Shown piece by piece: positions 52,101 through 60,262 of a DNA stretch of 64,000 nucleotides. This DNA comes from Pararhizobium sp. (GTDB lineage Bacteria; Pseudomonadota; Alphaproteobacteria; Rhizobiales; Rhizobiaceae): NCBI GenBank assembly GCA_030655075.1, contig JAURWE010000024.1, positions 434,001 to 498,000 on the forward strand. Reading direction: 5' to 3'. Position 1 is the stretch's first letter; each line of letters starts with the position of its first letter. The notes beneath the pieces were generated by a model that ran no database searches, was not told the origin of the DNA, and was given only the letters and a program-made list of their open reading frames with translations. The position numbers and the translations under genes are program-made.

Positions 52101-52577
52101 ATTTCCATGCCCGGCATGAACGGCTGGGAGCTGGTGGCAAAACTGCGCGCAATGGGCACCACGGCGCCGATCCTGATGCTGTCTGCCAACATCGGCGACG
52201 GTTCGCTGAACGACAACACCGACACCGGCCACAACGGCACGATCGCAAAGCCCTTCGACATCCGCCAGCTTCAGGACAAGCTCGCCTTGCATCTGGGGCT
52301 TGACTGGCTCTACAGCGATGCTGAGCAAATAAAAGCCAGCCCGAAGAGCTCCCTTGCGCTGAAAACACCGGGCGACGACCATGTGCGCGAACTGATCCGG
52401 CTGGGCGAGATCGGCTATGTCCGCGGCATCGAAGCCAAGCTTGCGGACCTCGCCAAAAAAGAGGAAAACCAACCCTTCGCGACAGCGCTGCGCACCTATG
52501 TCGAAGCCTTCGACATGGCGGGCTACGTCGACTTCCTGCACAGGCTGGATGGAGAAGGGACGGCAAGGAATGACTGA
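49185..52577 (+). CDS. hybrid histidine kinase with NCS1-permease-like sensor domain and an eight-Cys motif
   Basis: This is a protein of about 1130 aa. Residues about 1-480 resemble a nucleobase:cation symporter-1/purine-cytosine permease (NRWVANQTLEDYALRFT, SYGTTNAIVATLVASV, about 12 helices). Residues 503-540 contain eight Cys (CSVC, CSLCC and CHDMC) that could hold zinc or an Fe-S cluster. Two more helices follow (about 575-640), then a HisKA domain (His686 in SHELRTPLNAVLGY), an HATPase (NLLSNAIKFTEKG, DTGPGISEKN, GLGLGLTI), a receiver (Asp972 in FFIDISMPGMNG) and a ~90-residue helical tail. The neighbouring urt/ure operon suggests it senses urea, a pyrimidine or another N-source. The start is uncertain: GTG at 49164 adds 7 residues. 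Confidence 0.88.
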   Translation: MAARQRIIPVRREYNRWVANQTLEDYALRFTAKSARRFSSERISQTAIGAISFLALEAIGGAITLSYGTTNAIVATLVASVLMLLVGLPISRYAIRHGVDIDLLTRGASFGYIGSTITSLIYASFTFLLFAIEASIMSGALELALGIPLWIGYIISAVVVIPLVTHGIQMISRFQLLTQPFWIILNILPFIFIAFADWEKFDLWRAFAGIHAAPGAPGTVAPFSLVQFGAASAVILALMAQIGEQVDFLRFLPPDGERKLRHRIGVFLAGPGWVIVGAPKLLAGSFLVVLTLSAGVPVDKAADPAQMYATAFGYMIPSETAALLLMAAFVVVSQLKINVMNAYAGSLAWSNFFSRLTHSHPGRVIWLIFNVAIALLLMELGIYKLLEETLGIFSIIAMAWLCSISADLFVNKPLGLAPEGIEFKRAHLYDINPVGLGAMTISATVALIAHFGVMGELAASMAPYLALIVAFIASPAIAWATKGKYYLARKPRQSWKNLSSITCSVCEHPFEPEDMAWCPAYAAPICSLCCSLDSRCHDMCKPKARFNAQVASVAKTILPEQVTETLGTRLGRYGIAVTLAITGIGVILAMISHQAGGASPETAAVVERTVAIVFFVFAVVTGVVCWFYVLAHDSRLVAEEESSRQNTLLLKEIAAHKKTDAALQDAKDTAESANRAKSRYVVGLSHELRTPLNAVLGYAQILERDETIPQPRQSAIKVIKRSAEHLSGLIDGLLDISKIESGRLQVYSNEINIGDFLDQIVDMFRPQAQAKGLSFEHTRAANLPHFVRTDEKRLRQILVNLLSNAIKFTEKGHVVLGVAYRSQVATFTVSDTGPGISEKNLPHIYEPFQRGDAETVKPMPGLGLGLTITRLLANTLGGEVSVVSEIGKGSTFKVRLLLSAIDRPAILPTSLRKISGYSGPRRTIIVVDDNEDHRDLMREVLVPLDFVVLTAPGGVECVTLIEGIRPDLFFIDISMPGMNGWELVAKLRAMGTTAPILMLSANIGDGSLNDNTDTGHNGTIAKPFDIRQLQDKLALHLGLDWLYSDAEQIKASPKSSLALKTPGDDHVRELIRLGEIGYVRGIEAKLADLAKKEENQPFATALRTYVEAFDMAGYVDFLHRLDGEGTARND

Positions 52578-53493
52578 ACGCTCGCATCCGCGCGACATCG
52601 TGCTGCTTGTGGACGATTCACCCGAGGCACTGGGTTTCCTGACCGAGGCGCTGGAACAGTCGGGCTTTTCCGTGCTGATCGCCACATCCGGCTCGGCCGC
52701 CCTCAACATCGTCGACCGGATCACGCCCGACATCATCCTGATGGATGCGGTCATGCCCGGCATGGACGGGTTCGAGACCTGCGCGCGGCTGAAAGCAAAT
52801 GGGTCTGTGGCGCAGGTACCCGTTGTCTTCATGACCGGGCTGACTGAAACCGAACACATCGTCCACGCACTCGAATCGGGCGGCGTCGATTATCTGACCA
52901 AGCCGATCAACATCGACGAACTGCGAGCCCGCATCCGCGTGCATCTTTCGAATGCCCGCTCGGCCCAGAGCGCCCGCGTCGCGCTCGATGCCGCCGGGCG
53001 GCATCTGCTGGCGGCGCGCGGCAACGGCAAGATCCAGTGGTCCACCCCGCAGGCGACCCGCCTGATCAACGCCGCCACCGGCAGCGACGACGGGCTCGAC
53101 ATCGTCGCCGGGCCGATTTCGGCCTGGATGCTCGACAGCCGCAAGCCGGGCGCCTCGCGCGAAGCCCCCTTCCTTATCCGCCACAATGGCCAGGCGACGC
53201 TGCAACTGGCCTTTCTCGGCGCCATCGGTGCCGACGAATATCTCTTCCGGCTGACCGCCGCCAACAAGCTCAGCGACGACGAGATCCTGCGCCAGCATTT
53301 TTCCGTCACGGCGCGCGAGGCTGAGGTGCTCTTGTGGATCGCCAAGGGCAAATCGAACCGCGATATCGGCGATATTCTCGGCCTCTCAGCCCGCACGGTG
53401 AACAAGCACCTCGAACAGATCTACGTCAAACTCGGTGTCGAAAACCGCGCCTCGGCCGCCGTCAAGGCGGCCCACGTTCTGCACGAAGTCTGA
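52570..53493 (+). CDS. response regulator with LuxR/FixJ-type DNA-binding domain
   Basis: This 307-aa regulator has a receiver at residues about 9-125 (acidic pair Asp15-Asp16, acceptor Asp59 in ILMDAVMPG, switch Lys in YLTKPIN). A ~110-residue linker domain follows (ARGNGKIQWSTPQATRLI; FLIRHNGQATLQLAF), resembling sensor-like insertions in similar regulators. A LuxR HTH at about 240-300 closes the protein (VTAREAEVLLWIAKGKSNRDIG, LSARTVNKHLEQIYVKLG). It overlaps the kinase gene by 8 bp, so the two are a cognate pair. Likely targets are the divergent urt operon and its own operon, by position only. Confidence 0.92.
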   Translation: MTERSHPRDIVLLVDDSPEALGFLTEALEQSGFSVLIATSGSAALNIVDRITPDIILMDAVMPGMDGFETCARLKANGSVAQVPVVFMTGLTETEHIVHALESGGVDYLTKPINIDELRARIRVHLSNARSAQSARVALDAAGRHLLAARGNGKIQWSTPQATRLINAATGSDDGLDIVAGPISAWMLDSRKPGASREAPFLIRHNGQATLQLAFLGAIGADEYLFRLTAANKLSDDEILRQHFSVTAREAEVLLWIAKGKSNRDIGDILGLSARTVNKHLEQIYVKLGVENRASAAVKAAHVLHEV

Positions 53494-53573
53494 CGCAGCA
53501 GGCCTGCGCCGGCCCGAAAGGCTGCAGGGCCCATGTCGTCACCTCGCAGGCAGCATAGGCCCGGGCGAAATCG

Positions 53574-53960
53574 TCAGAACGCGCGGGGCGGCACGAACAG
53601 GCAGATCGTTCGTGTATCTTCGGCCCCGGCCACCGAGCACCAGTGAAAATCCCCGTCGGGCGATTGACGGACCCGCGTATCTTCATAGGGCACCACCTCT
53701 CCAGTGTTCTGGATGATGTATCCCGCGCTCTTCTCAGACACCGCCTTGGTCTGGACGGGCCGGCAATCCATGCCGGAGCAACAGGAAAACGGATACTTCC
53801 ACCCCGTGGGCGCATCATGCGCCAGCACCGGCGCGGCGCCGGCCAGCAGAAGGAGGAGAATGCACAGGCAGGCGCACCGCCAGGCCGTTTCCTTGATCGG
53901 CCGGTCGTGCCAGACCTTTGCCCGCGCTGCATGCCGTTGGGATCTGTGTCGTTCAAGCAT
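53574..53960 (-). CDS. small secreted Cys-rich protein of unknown function
   Basis: This 128-aa product has a basic N-terminus and then a hydrophobic signal-like stretch ending LLLLLAGAAPVLAHD (cleavage about residue 46). The mature part contains the distinctive GWKYPFSCCSGMDCRPV, GEVVPYEDTRVRQSPDGDFHWC and a terminal ICLFVPPRAF. Similar small proteins are common in Rhizobiales, but I know no function. GGAGAC precedes the ATG. It is convergent with the response regulator. Confidence 0.75.
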   Translation of the reverse strand: MLERHRSQRHAARAKVWHDRPIKETAWRCACLCILLLLLAGAAPVLAHDAPTGWKYPFSCCSGMDCRPVQTKAVSEKSAGYIIQNTGEVVPYEDTRVRQSPDGDFHWCSVAGAEDTRTICLFVPPRAF

Positions 53961-54292
53961 GGGACGTCTCCAGTTGGATTGCGATCGCACTCCCACCCTG
54001 ACGTTGTCTTCCCCTATACGGCTTGACCTGCAAAACACCTGACAAACGCAGGGACTGGCAAAAACCCGGCTCACCAGCCTTGATAGTCTCCATTGCACCG
54101 GCGCAAAAACCGATGCCCGTGACCTGCCTTATTGAGTGTAAGTATCCGCTAATTCTGGAGTCGTGACAACCGATATTGCACTGCACCATAGCAGGTCTAC
54201 CTAGGTAAATCTGATGACTGTGACCCGAATGCAGCGCTTACCGGCCCGCAGATCGGCGCAGCGAAGTTGATGAAGTCCCGAAAATCAAACAG
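53961..54292. other. intergenic region with promoter of the small secreted gene
   Basis: No gene is seen here. A 10-bp perfect palindrome TACCTAGGTA lies at 54198-54207. The minus-strand promoter for the gene at 53960 must be in the left part. Nothing else stands out. Confidence 0.4.
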
Positions 54293-54320
54293 AAAAAGCC
54301 CAGGCGGTGCCTGGGCTTTT
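54293..54320 (-). terminator. terminator of the liv operon
   Basis: A 12-bp perfect stem AAAAGCCCAGGC/GCCTGGGCTTTT has a 3-nt loop and, on the minus strand, a T run. It ends the transcript 58 bp after the livK stop. Confidence 0.9.
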
Positions 54321-54377
54321 CCTTCAGTTTATGCGTCAAGCGGCAGCCGCAGCGCGGTTATGCCGCTTCTGGCTTGA

Positions 54378-55529
54378 TCACATAGGAACGTAGGTGATCT
54401 TGCCGTCGGTGCCCTTTTTCCAGGTGTACATGACATAGGTCTGGTCGAGCTTGTCGCCGACCTTGTCATACTGGATTTCGCCGACAACAGTGGGGATCGT
54501 TGCGCCGGAGTACAGATATTCGGCAACCTTTGCCGTGTCCGTGCCGCCAGCCTTCTCGATGCCTTCCTTGATGACCTGCATCGCTGCATAGCCATAAAGC
54601 GTGTAGGCTTCCGGGTTGAAGCCGGCATCGACGAACTTCTTGACGATCGCGGCAGAAGCCGGGTTCGTGCGCGGATCCGGCGGGAAGGTCATCAGCGTGC
54701 CTTCTGTGGCATCGCCACCGATGGCTGCGTATTCGTCAGACGTGATACCGTCAGCCGACATGAACTTGGCTTCTACGCCCTGTTCGCGCATCTGCTTGAC
54801 GATACGTGCGGCTTCCGTGTGCAGGCCACCCCAGTAAACCAGGTCAGCCTTTGCTTCCTTGATCTTGGAGACGAGTGCCGAGAAGTCTTCTTCGCCGACC
54901 GTCACACCTTCATAGATGACGTCCTTCAGGCCGCCTTCGTTGATCGTCTTCTTGGTCTGGTCGGCAAGGCCCTGACCGTAAGCGGTCTTGTCGTGCAGAA
55001 CGACGATGTTCTTGCCAGCGTAGTTGTCGAGAATGTACTTGCCGGCGAATGTGCCCTGATAAAGGTCGTTACCGCAGGTGCGGAACATCAGAAGATCAGG
55101 AGCAGCTTCTTTCCAGTCGCCGCATGGGCCGTCCTTGCGGGCGGTGACGCAAACGTTGGTAGCAGCCGGGGTTACGGCGAGAACGCCGTTTTCGCGGTAG
55201 ATTTCCGAAGCCGGCATGGTCACGCCGGAGTTGAAGTGACCGACAACAAACTGTGCGCCGTCGGCGACGAACTTGTTGGCAACCGAAACGCCCTGCTGCG
55301 GTTCCGAAGCGTCGTCACCGATGACAAGCTTGATCTGCTCGCCGTTGATGCCACCAGCTGCGTTGAAATCCGCTGCGGCCTGCTCGGCACCCTTCTGGAG
55401 CTGTGCGCCGAAAGCAGCATTCGGGCCCGTCATAGGACCGCCGATACCAATGATGATATCCGCCCAAGCATTGCCCGAGAACGCGATCATCGCGGTCAGG
55501 GCAACTGCTGACAGAAGTGACTTTTTCAT
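54378..55529 (-). CDS. livK: branched-chain amino acid-binding periplasmic protein
   Basis: This 383-aa type I receptor has a signal peptide (KKSLLSAVALTAMIAFSGNAWA, residues 2-23). The mature start is DIIIGIGGPMTGPNAAFGAQL, with a core GDDASEPQQGVSVANKFVAD and YTLYGYAAMQVIKEGIEKAG near the end. A cysteine pair (NVCVTARKDGPCGDW) is typical of alphaproteobacterial LivK/BraC. GGGAG precedes the ATG; the in-frame extension to 55664 lacks coding character. It follows the other liv genes, so it is probably the last gene of the operon. Confidence 0.94.
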   Translation of the reverse strand: MKKSLLSAVALTAMIAFSGNAWADIIIGIGGPMTGPNAAFGAQLQKGAEQAAADFNAAGGINGEQIKLVIGDDASEPQQGVSVANKFVADGAQFVVGHFNSGVTMPASEIYRENGVLAVTPAATNVCVTARKDGPCGDWKEAAPDLLMFRTCGNDLYQGTFAGKYILDNYAGKNIVVLHDKTAYGQGLADQTKKTINEGGLKDVIYEGVTVGEEDFSALVSKIKEAKADLVYWGGLHTEAARIVKQMREQGVEAKFMSADGITSDEYAAIGGDATEGTLMTFPPDPRTNPASAAIVKKFVDAGFNPEAYTLYGYAAMQVIKEGIEKAGGTDTAKVAEYLYSGATIPTVVGEIQYDKVGDKLDQTYVMYTWKKGTDGKITYVPM

Positions 55530-55648
55530 CCTGTTACTCCCAAGTTTTAAAGCGGGTCTGGTTTGAATGCCCACGCAATACCCACCATCATTGCGCGGGT
55601 GTCTTGATCCGACCGCCTGCGGTAAACAGATCGGAACGGAGATCCCTC

Positions 55649-55993
55649 TTATTTTTTCTTCCACGAAAAGGGCGATACCTTTTCATAGAGCCAGTAGTAG
55701 TTATTCGTCATCTGAAGCGTGCGCTTGTAGCGATAACCTGCCGTAGAGAACACCAAAAGAATGATCGTGTCCACGGCATAGTATTGCAGCGACAGCAGAG
55801 TGCCTTCGAAAATCGCGAAGTGCACGAAACGGATGCCCGCGCCCAGAATCAGCGTCGAGACGACGACGGTCGCATAGTTCTGCCAGCTCTCGGCGCAGCT
55901 CCTGCCGGTGCGCCAGGCGGTCCAGCCGCCGATGATGCAGGTGACGAACAGAAACTGCAAAATGTTGGCTTCTTCGTACAGAATACCGTGCAT
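55649..55993 (-). CDS. small membrane protein of the liv operon (DUF6867-like)
   Basis: This 114-aa protein has three hydrophobic segments (ILQFLFVTCIIGGWTAW; YATVVVSTLILGAGIRFVHFAIF; YYAVDTIILLVFSTAGY) and a basic C-terminal tail (YRYKRTLQMTNNYYWLYEKV). It lies between livF and livK. The start at 55993 has GGGAG upstream. Homologues occupy the same slot in many Rhizobiales liv operons; the function is unknown, possibly stabilising or regulating the permease. Confidence 0.75.
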   Translation of the reverse strand: MHGILYEEANILQFLFVTCIIGGWTAWRTGRSCAESWQNYATVVVSTLILGAGIRFVHFAIFEGTLLSLQYYAVDTIILLVFSTAGYRYKRTLQMTNNYYWLYEKVSPFSWKKK

Positions 55994-56017
55994 CTCAATA
56001 TCTCCCGGCAATGGTCA

Positions 56018-56740
56018 TCAGTGCCCGCCTTCAAGGTAGGCGGCGCGAACTTCCGGATTGGCCAGCAGCTCTTTGCCGGTGCCGCTCATCGTCACATTGC
56101 CGTTGACCATGACATAGGCCCGGTCGGACAGTTTCAGGGCTGCAAACGCGTTCTGCTCGACGAGGAACACGGTCAGCCCCTCGGTCTGGTTCAGCACCTT
56201 GATCGCGGCAAAAATCTGCTTGACGATCAGCGGCGCCAGGCCGAGCGACGGCTCGTCCAGAAGCAAAAGCTTCGGGCGCGCCATCAGCGCACGGCCGATC
56301 GACAGCATCTGCTGCTCGCCGCCCGAAAGCGTGCCGCCGCGCTGCAGCTGACGCTCCTTCAGGCGGGGAAAAAGCGTAAAAATCTTTTCCAGGTCTTCTT
56401 GGAAATATTTCAGCTTGTCGAGGCTGGCGCCCATCTGCAGGTTTTCATAGACGGTCATGCGCGGAAAGATGCGGCGGCCTTCCGGTGACTGGGCAATGCG
56501 CAGACGGGCAATCTCGTGGGTCGGCAGGCGTGTAATGTCCTGCCCGTCGAAGATCACCGCACCGCGCTTTGCCTGCGGGCTGCCGCAGACGGTCATCATC
56601 AGCGTCGATTTTCCGGCGCCGTTGGCACCGATGAGACTGACGATCTCGCCCTTGTCGACCACGACATTGACGCCGTTGAGGGCGCGGATATTGCCGTAGT
56701 AGGTCTCGACGGCCTGGATATCAAGAAGCCGTTCACTCAT
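56018..56740 (-). CDS. livF: branched-chain amino acid ABC transporter ATPase LivF
   Basis: This 240-aa ATPase has Walker A GANGAGKST, signature LSGGEQQMLSIGRAL and Walker B LLLLDEPSLGLAPL, with the characteristic LivF end RAAYLEGGH. It overlaps livG by 4 bp. Confidence 0.96.
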   Translation of the reverse strand: MSERLLDIQAVETYYGNIRALNGVNVVVDKGEIVSLIGANGAGKSTLMMTVCGSPQAKRGAVIFDGQDITRLPTHEIARLRIAQSPEGRRIFPRMTVYENLQMGASLDKLKYFQEDLEKIFTLFPRLKERQLQRGGTLSGGEQQMLSIGRALMARPKLLLLDEPSLGLAPLIVKQIFAAIKVLNQTEGLTVFLVEQNAFAALKLSDRAYVMVNGNVTMSGTGKELLANPEVRAAYLEGGH

Positions 56741-57603
56741 GCCTGGGCTCCTTCGACTTCAGCAATCACATCCTCGACCTCATCGTCCTCGACGCCGAGA
56801 TAGGCGGCAATGACCTTGGGGTCGTTCTTGACGTGCGCCGGATCGCCGTCGGAAATCTTCTGGCCGTATTCGAGAACGACGACATGGTCGGAAATTTCCA
56901 TCACCACGGACATGTCGTGCTCGATCAGCAGCACCGACGTGCCGTCCTCGGCGCGGATGCTGCGCAACAGGTCGTTCAGCGCCAGCGACTCGCGCGGGTT
57001 GAGACCGGCGGCCGGTTCGTCGAGGCAGAGCAGCTCAGGCCCGGTGCACATGGCACGGGCGATTTCCAGGCGGCGCTGTGCACCATAGGGCAGATCGCCG
57101 GCCGGATCGTCGGCGCGGTCGAGCAGCGAAGCCTTTTCCAGCCAGTAGCGGGCAATCTCGATCGATTCCTTGACCGCCCTCTTGTAGGACGGCACGCCGA
57201 ACAGGCCGAGGACCGTATAGCCCGACGCGCTCATCAGCTTGTTGTGCTGGGCGACCAGCAGGTTTTCCAGGAGCGTCAGGCCGGAAAACAGCCGGATGTT
57301 CTGGAACGTGCGGGCCACTTTCGCATCGCGAGTGATCTCGAAGTCGGTCATGCGTTCCAGCATGAACTCCTTGCCCTCGCGCTGGCACATGGTGATCATG
57401 CCCATGGTCGGCTTGTAGAAACCGGTGATGCAGTTGAACACCGTGGTCTTGCCGGCCCCGTTCGGGCCGATCAGTGCCGTGATGTTGCCGCGCGTCGCCT
57501 CGAAGGACAGGTCGTTGATGGCCATTAGGCCACCGAACTTCATCGAGAGATGCTCGACTTTGAGGATTGGGGTGTTGGTCATGCTCGTATTTCCGGAGGT
57601 CAT
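56737..57603 (-). CDS. livG: branched-chain amino acid ABC transporter ATPase LivG
   Basis: This 288-aa ATPase has Walker A GPNGAGKTTVFNCITG, the LivG-specific FQNIRLFSGLTLLENLLVAQ, signature LPYGAQRRLEIARAM and Walker B LLCLDEPAAGLNP. The ATG at 57603 overlaps the livM stop by one base (TGATG) and has GAGGGG 8 bp upstream. The last ~20 residues are acidic (GVEDDEVEDVIAEVEG), beyond the usual E. coli end. Confidence 0.95.
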   Translation of the reverse strand: MTSGNTSMTNTPILKVEHLSMKFGGLMAINDLSFEATRGNITALIGPNGAGKTTVFNCITGFYKPTMGMITMCQREGKEFMLERMTDFEITRDAKVARTFQNIRLFSGLTLLENLLVAQHNKLMSASGYTVLGLFGVPSYKRAVKESIEIARYWLEKASLLDRADDPAGDLPYGAQRRLEIARAMCTGPELLCLDEPAAGLNPRESLALNDLLRSIRAEDGTSVLLIEHDMSVVMEISDHVVVLEYGQKISDGDPAHVKNDPKVIAAYLGVEDDEVEDVIAEVEGAQA

Positions 57604-59036
57604 CAACCATGCCCCTCTTTGGTGAACGACCCTGAGACGATCTTGCGATTGACCAGGAAGGCTGTCGGCACGCGCTTGTCGACGAAACCGCGCGGCTTGA
57701 ACAGCATGACGACGACCATGGCCAGACCGAACAGCAGCATGCGGTAGAGCTCAGGCTTGAAATCCGGCCCGAAGACCGATTTCAGGAAGGTGATTTCGCG
57801 CAGAAGCTCGGTTCCGCCGATCATGACGATCGCCGCAATGGCAATGCCGACCAGGGATCCCATGCCGCCGAGAACGACGATGGCCAGGATGATTGCCGAC
57901 TGCAGGAACTTGAAGCTTTCCGGATCGATGAAGCCCTGGCGGGCGGCGAAGAACGAACCGGCCATGCCGCCGAAGAAGGCGCCGACCGCAAAGGCCGTCA
58001 GCTTGGTGTTGATCGTGTTGATGCCGAGCGCCCGGCTGGCGATCTCGTCTTCACGCATCGCTTCCCAGGCGCGGCCGACCGGCATGGCGCGCAGGCGGGT
58101 GATGACGAAGGCCGTCAGCAGCGCCAGGATGAGAATGACGTAATAGAGGAAGACCGTGCGGTACCAGGGCGTATGCGGAATGACGATCGGCGAGGACCCG
58201 CCGATGGTCTGCCACGCCGACGTCAGCCAGGCCGACATGGTCTTGGCGAAACCAGCCGGAGCCGCCGTGAACGGAATGCCGAAGAAATCGATCTTCGGGG
58301 CAGGCTTGCCGACGCCGCCGCCGGTAAAGTCCTTCCAGTTCTTGGCAACGATATAGATGATTTCGCCGAAGGCCAGGGTCACGATCGCCAGATAGTCGCC
58401 GCGCAGGCGCAGCACCGGAAAACCGAGGATAATGCCCCAGAAGGCGGCGAGAATACCGGCCACCGGCAGGCACATCCAGAAGGACCAGCCATAGTTGGAG
58501 GCAAGCAGCGTATAGGCATAGGAGCCGATGGCGTAGAAGGCGACATAGCCGAGGTCGAGAAGACCGGCGAGACCGACAACGATGCTGAGGCCCCAGCCGA
58601 GCATGACGTAGATCAGGATGATGACGCCGAAATTGTCGACCCATTTCAGCATCTGCGAGGGGCCGAGCGAATAATAGATGAAGAACGGATAGATCAGCAG
58701 GAAGGCGAGGCCCAGCTTCGCCAGGTTGCGGATGATAACATTCGGCTTGGTGGCGATCTTTATGCCTTCGGCCGCCTTTGCGGCGCGGCGCTGGGCGAAC
58801 GCCGGCTGGATCAGCCAGGTCAAGAGGAAGCGGCAGACCATGCAGGCAAAGACGACGCTGGCCAAAAGGCCCCAGCGCGGCACCAGAATGAGGCGGTTGC
58901 TGAAGTCCTGTTCGGTCTTCAGGCCGACGATCAGGATGAACAGGCCGAGCGAGATGATGCCGACGAAAAGCGCGTCGCGCAGGGCCTGGTTGATAAGTGT
59001 GCGCTCGGGGAGCGCCGACGTTCCGGTAGCAGCCAT
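57603..59036 (-). CDS. livM: branched-chain amino acid ABC transporter permease LivM
   Basis: This 477-aa LivM permease has an N-terminal extension with two or three extra helices (LFVGIISLGLFILIVGL), then the conserved VGLAGLLDLGYVAFYAIGSYAY and the EAA region WEAMREDEIASRALGINTINTK. The cytoplasmic C-terminus ends in a basic KIVSGSFTKEGHG. It is preceded by livH with a 5-bp gap. Confidence 0.95.
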   Translation of the reverse strand: MAATGTSALPERTLINQALRDALFVGIISLGLFILIVGLKTEQDFSNRLILVPRWGLLASVVFACMVCRFLLTWLIQPAFAQRRAAKAAEGIKIATKPNVIIRNLAKLGLAFLLIYPFFIYYSLGPSQMLKWVDNFGVIILIYVMLGWGLSIVVGLAGLLDLGYVAFYAIGSYAYTLLASNYGWSFWMCLPVAGILAAFWGIILGFPVLRLRGDYLAIVTLAFGEIIYIVAKNWKDFTGGGVGKPAPKIDFFGIPFTAAPAGFAKTMSAWLTSAWQTIGGSSPIVIPHTPWYRTVFLYYVILILALLTAFVITRLRAMPVGRAWEAMREDEIASRALGINTINTKLTAFAVGAFFGGMAGSFFAARQGFIDPESFKFLQSAIILAIVVLGGMGSLVGIAIAAIVMIGGTELLREITFLKSVFGPDFKPELYRMLLFGLAMVVVMLFKPRGFVDKRVPTAFLVNRKIVSGSFTKEGHG

Positions 59037-59041
59037 TTTCT

Positions 59042-59950
59042 TCAGACCTTTTCGACTTCGGGCCGTCCGAGAATACCGGCGGGCATGAAGATCAGAACGA
59101 CGACGAGAACCGAGAAGACCGCGACGTCCTTGTAGTCCGACGAGACATAACCTGCGTAGAGCGCTTCGATCAGGCCGATCATCAGACCGCCCAGCACGGC
59201 GCCCGGCAGCGAGCCGATACCGCCGAGAACCGCCGCAGTGAACGCCTTGATGCCCGGCACGAAGCCGCTGGTGAACAGAACGACGCCGTAATAGGTGAGG
59301 TAGAGCGTTCCGGCGACGGCGGCGAGTGCGGCACCCATGACGAAGGTGATCGAGATGGTGCGGTCGACGTCGATGCCGAGCAGCGATGCCATCTTGCGAT
59401 CCTGCTCACAGGCGCGCTGGGCGCGGCCAAGCGACGTGCGATTGACCAGATACCAGAAGATGGCGAGGAGAACGGCGGTGACCACCAGCACGACGATCTG
59501 CTTCAGCGACACCGTGACCTGACCGAAGCTGTAGGTCTGCGGGATCAGCGTGCCGATCGGCTTGTTGCGCGGACCCTGTGTCACCTGAACGAAGTTGGAC
59601 AGGAAGATCGACATGCCGATGGCGGTGATCAGCGGCGCCAGGCGAAACGAACCGCGCAGAGGCTTGTAGGCCACCCGCTCGATCGACCAGTTCCACAATC
59701 CGGTCAGAAGCATCGCGACCAGCATCATGACGATGATGAAGAAGATGACGTGAACCGACGTGAACAGGGCGGTGAGGATGAGGAACACGATCATGGCCGT
59801 AAAGGCACCCATCATGAAGATGTCGCCATGGGCGAAATTGATCATGCCGACGATCCCGTAGACCATCGTATAACCAATGGCGATCATGCCATAGATCGAG
59901 CCAAGCGTCAGGCCATTGATGACCTGCTGGGCAAAGTACTCAAAGTTCAT
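59042..59950 (-). CDS. livH: branched-chain amino acid ABC transporter permease LivH
   Basis: This 302-aa permease has the LivH start QQVINGLTLGSIYGMIAIGYTMVYGIVGMINFAHG and the EAA region CEQDRKMASLLGIDVDRTIS. The start at 59950 has AGGGGA upstream; the extension to 60001 is polar. It is the first gene of livHMGF-DUF6867-livK. Confidence 0.95.
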   Translation of the reverse strand: MNFEYFAQQVINGLTLGSIYGMIAIGYTMVYGIVGMINFAHGDIFMMGAFTAMIVFLILTALFTSVHVIFFIIVMMLVAMLLTGLWNWSIERVAYKPLRGSFRLAPLITAIGMSIFLSNFVQVTQGPRNKPIGTLIPQTYSFGQVTVSLKQIVVLVVTAVLLAIFWYLVNRTSLGRAQRACEQDRKMASLLGIDVDRTISITFVMGAALAAVAGTLYLTYYGVVLFTSGFVPGIKAFTAAVLGGIGSLPGAVLGGLMIGLIEALYAGYVSSDYKDVAVFSVLVVVLIFMPAGILGRPEVEKV

Positions 59951-60205
59951 TTTAATCCCCTGGATCAGATCCGTTGAACGGTCCGGTCTCTTGTTTTCCA
60001 AGCTCTTTAACGAGCCTTTCGTCTGGGAGGGATTCCATACTGCTTTCGAACCAAAAGTGAAGCGTAAAATTGAGGCATCGCAAATTTCTTCGCCAGTTTG
60101 GTGTTTCTGACGTTTTAACAGCCACGGAAATCAAAAAAACAGCAGTTTAAGGCGTCGTTTCAGGCAGATCGCGGTGGATTCCACCGTTTCCAACCGGACA
60201 CGGCA
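59951..60205. other. leader/promoter region of the liv operon
   Basis: No gene is seen. A 15-bp palindrome CGGTGGATTCCACCG (60172-60186) sits about 220 bp upstream of livH, next to the terminator of the oxidoreductase gene. The rest is relatively A/T-rich (for example the A run near 60135) and presumably holds the liv promoter. Confidence 0.45.
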
Positions 60206-60239
60206 AAAACCGCCGGTAGCTAAACTACCGGCAGGTTTT
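60206..60239 (-). terminator. terminator of the FAD/GcvT oxidoreductase gene
   Basis: The stem AAAACC(T)GCCGGTAG/CTACCGGCGGTTTT has one bulged base and a 5-nt loop, followed on the minus strand by a T run, about 25 bp after the stop at 60263. Confidence 0.88.
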
Positions 60240-60262
60240 GGCCAAACGCAGCAAGACGCTTC

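Noticed and set aside
49152..52859. 1235-codon minus-strand frame opposite the hybrid kinase
   Set aside because: Very long but composed of Asp/Arg/Gly/Gln-rich sequence with no domains. The plus strand encodes the kinase and receiver with intact catalytic motifs and ends in proper overlap with the regulator gene.
54198..54207. TACCTAGGTA palindrome as an operator
   Set aside because: A single 10-bp palindrome far from any start codon is not enough to call a regulatory site.
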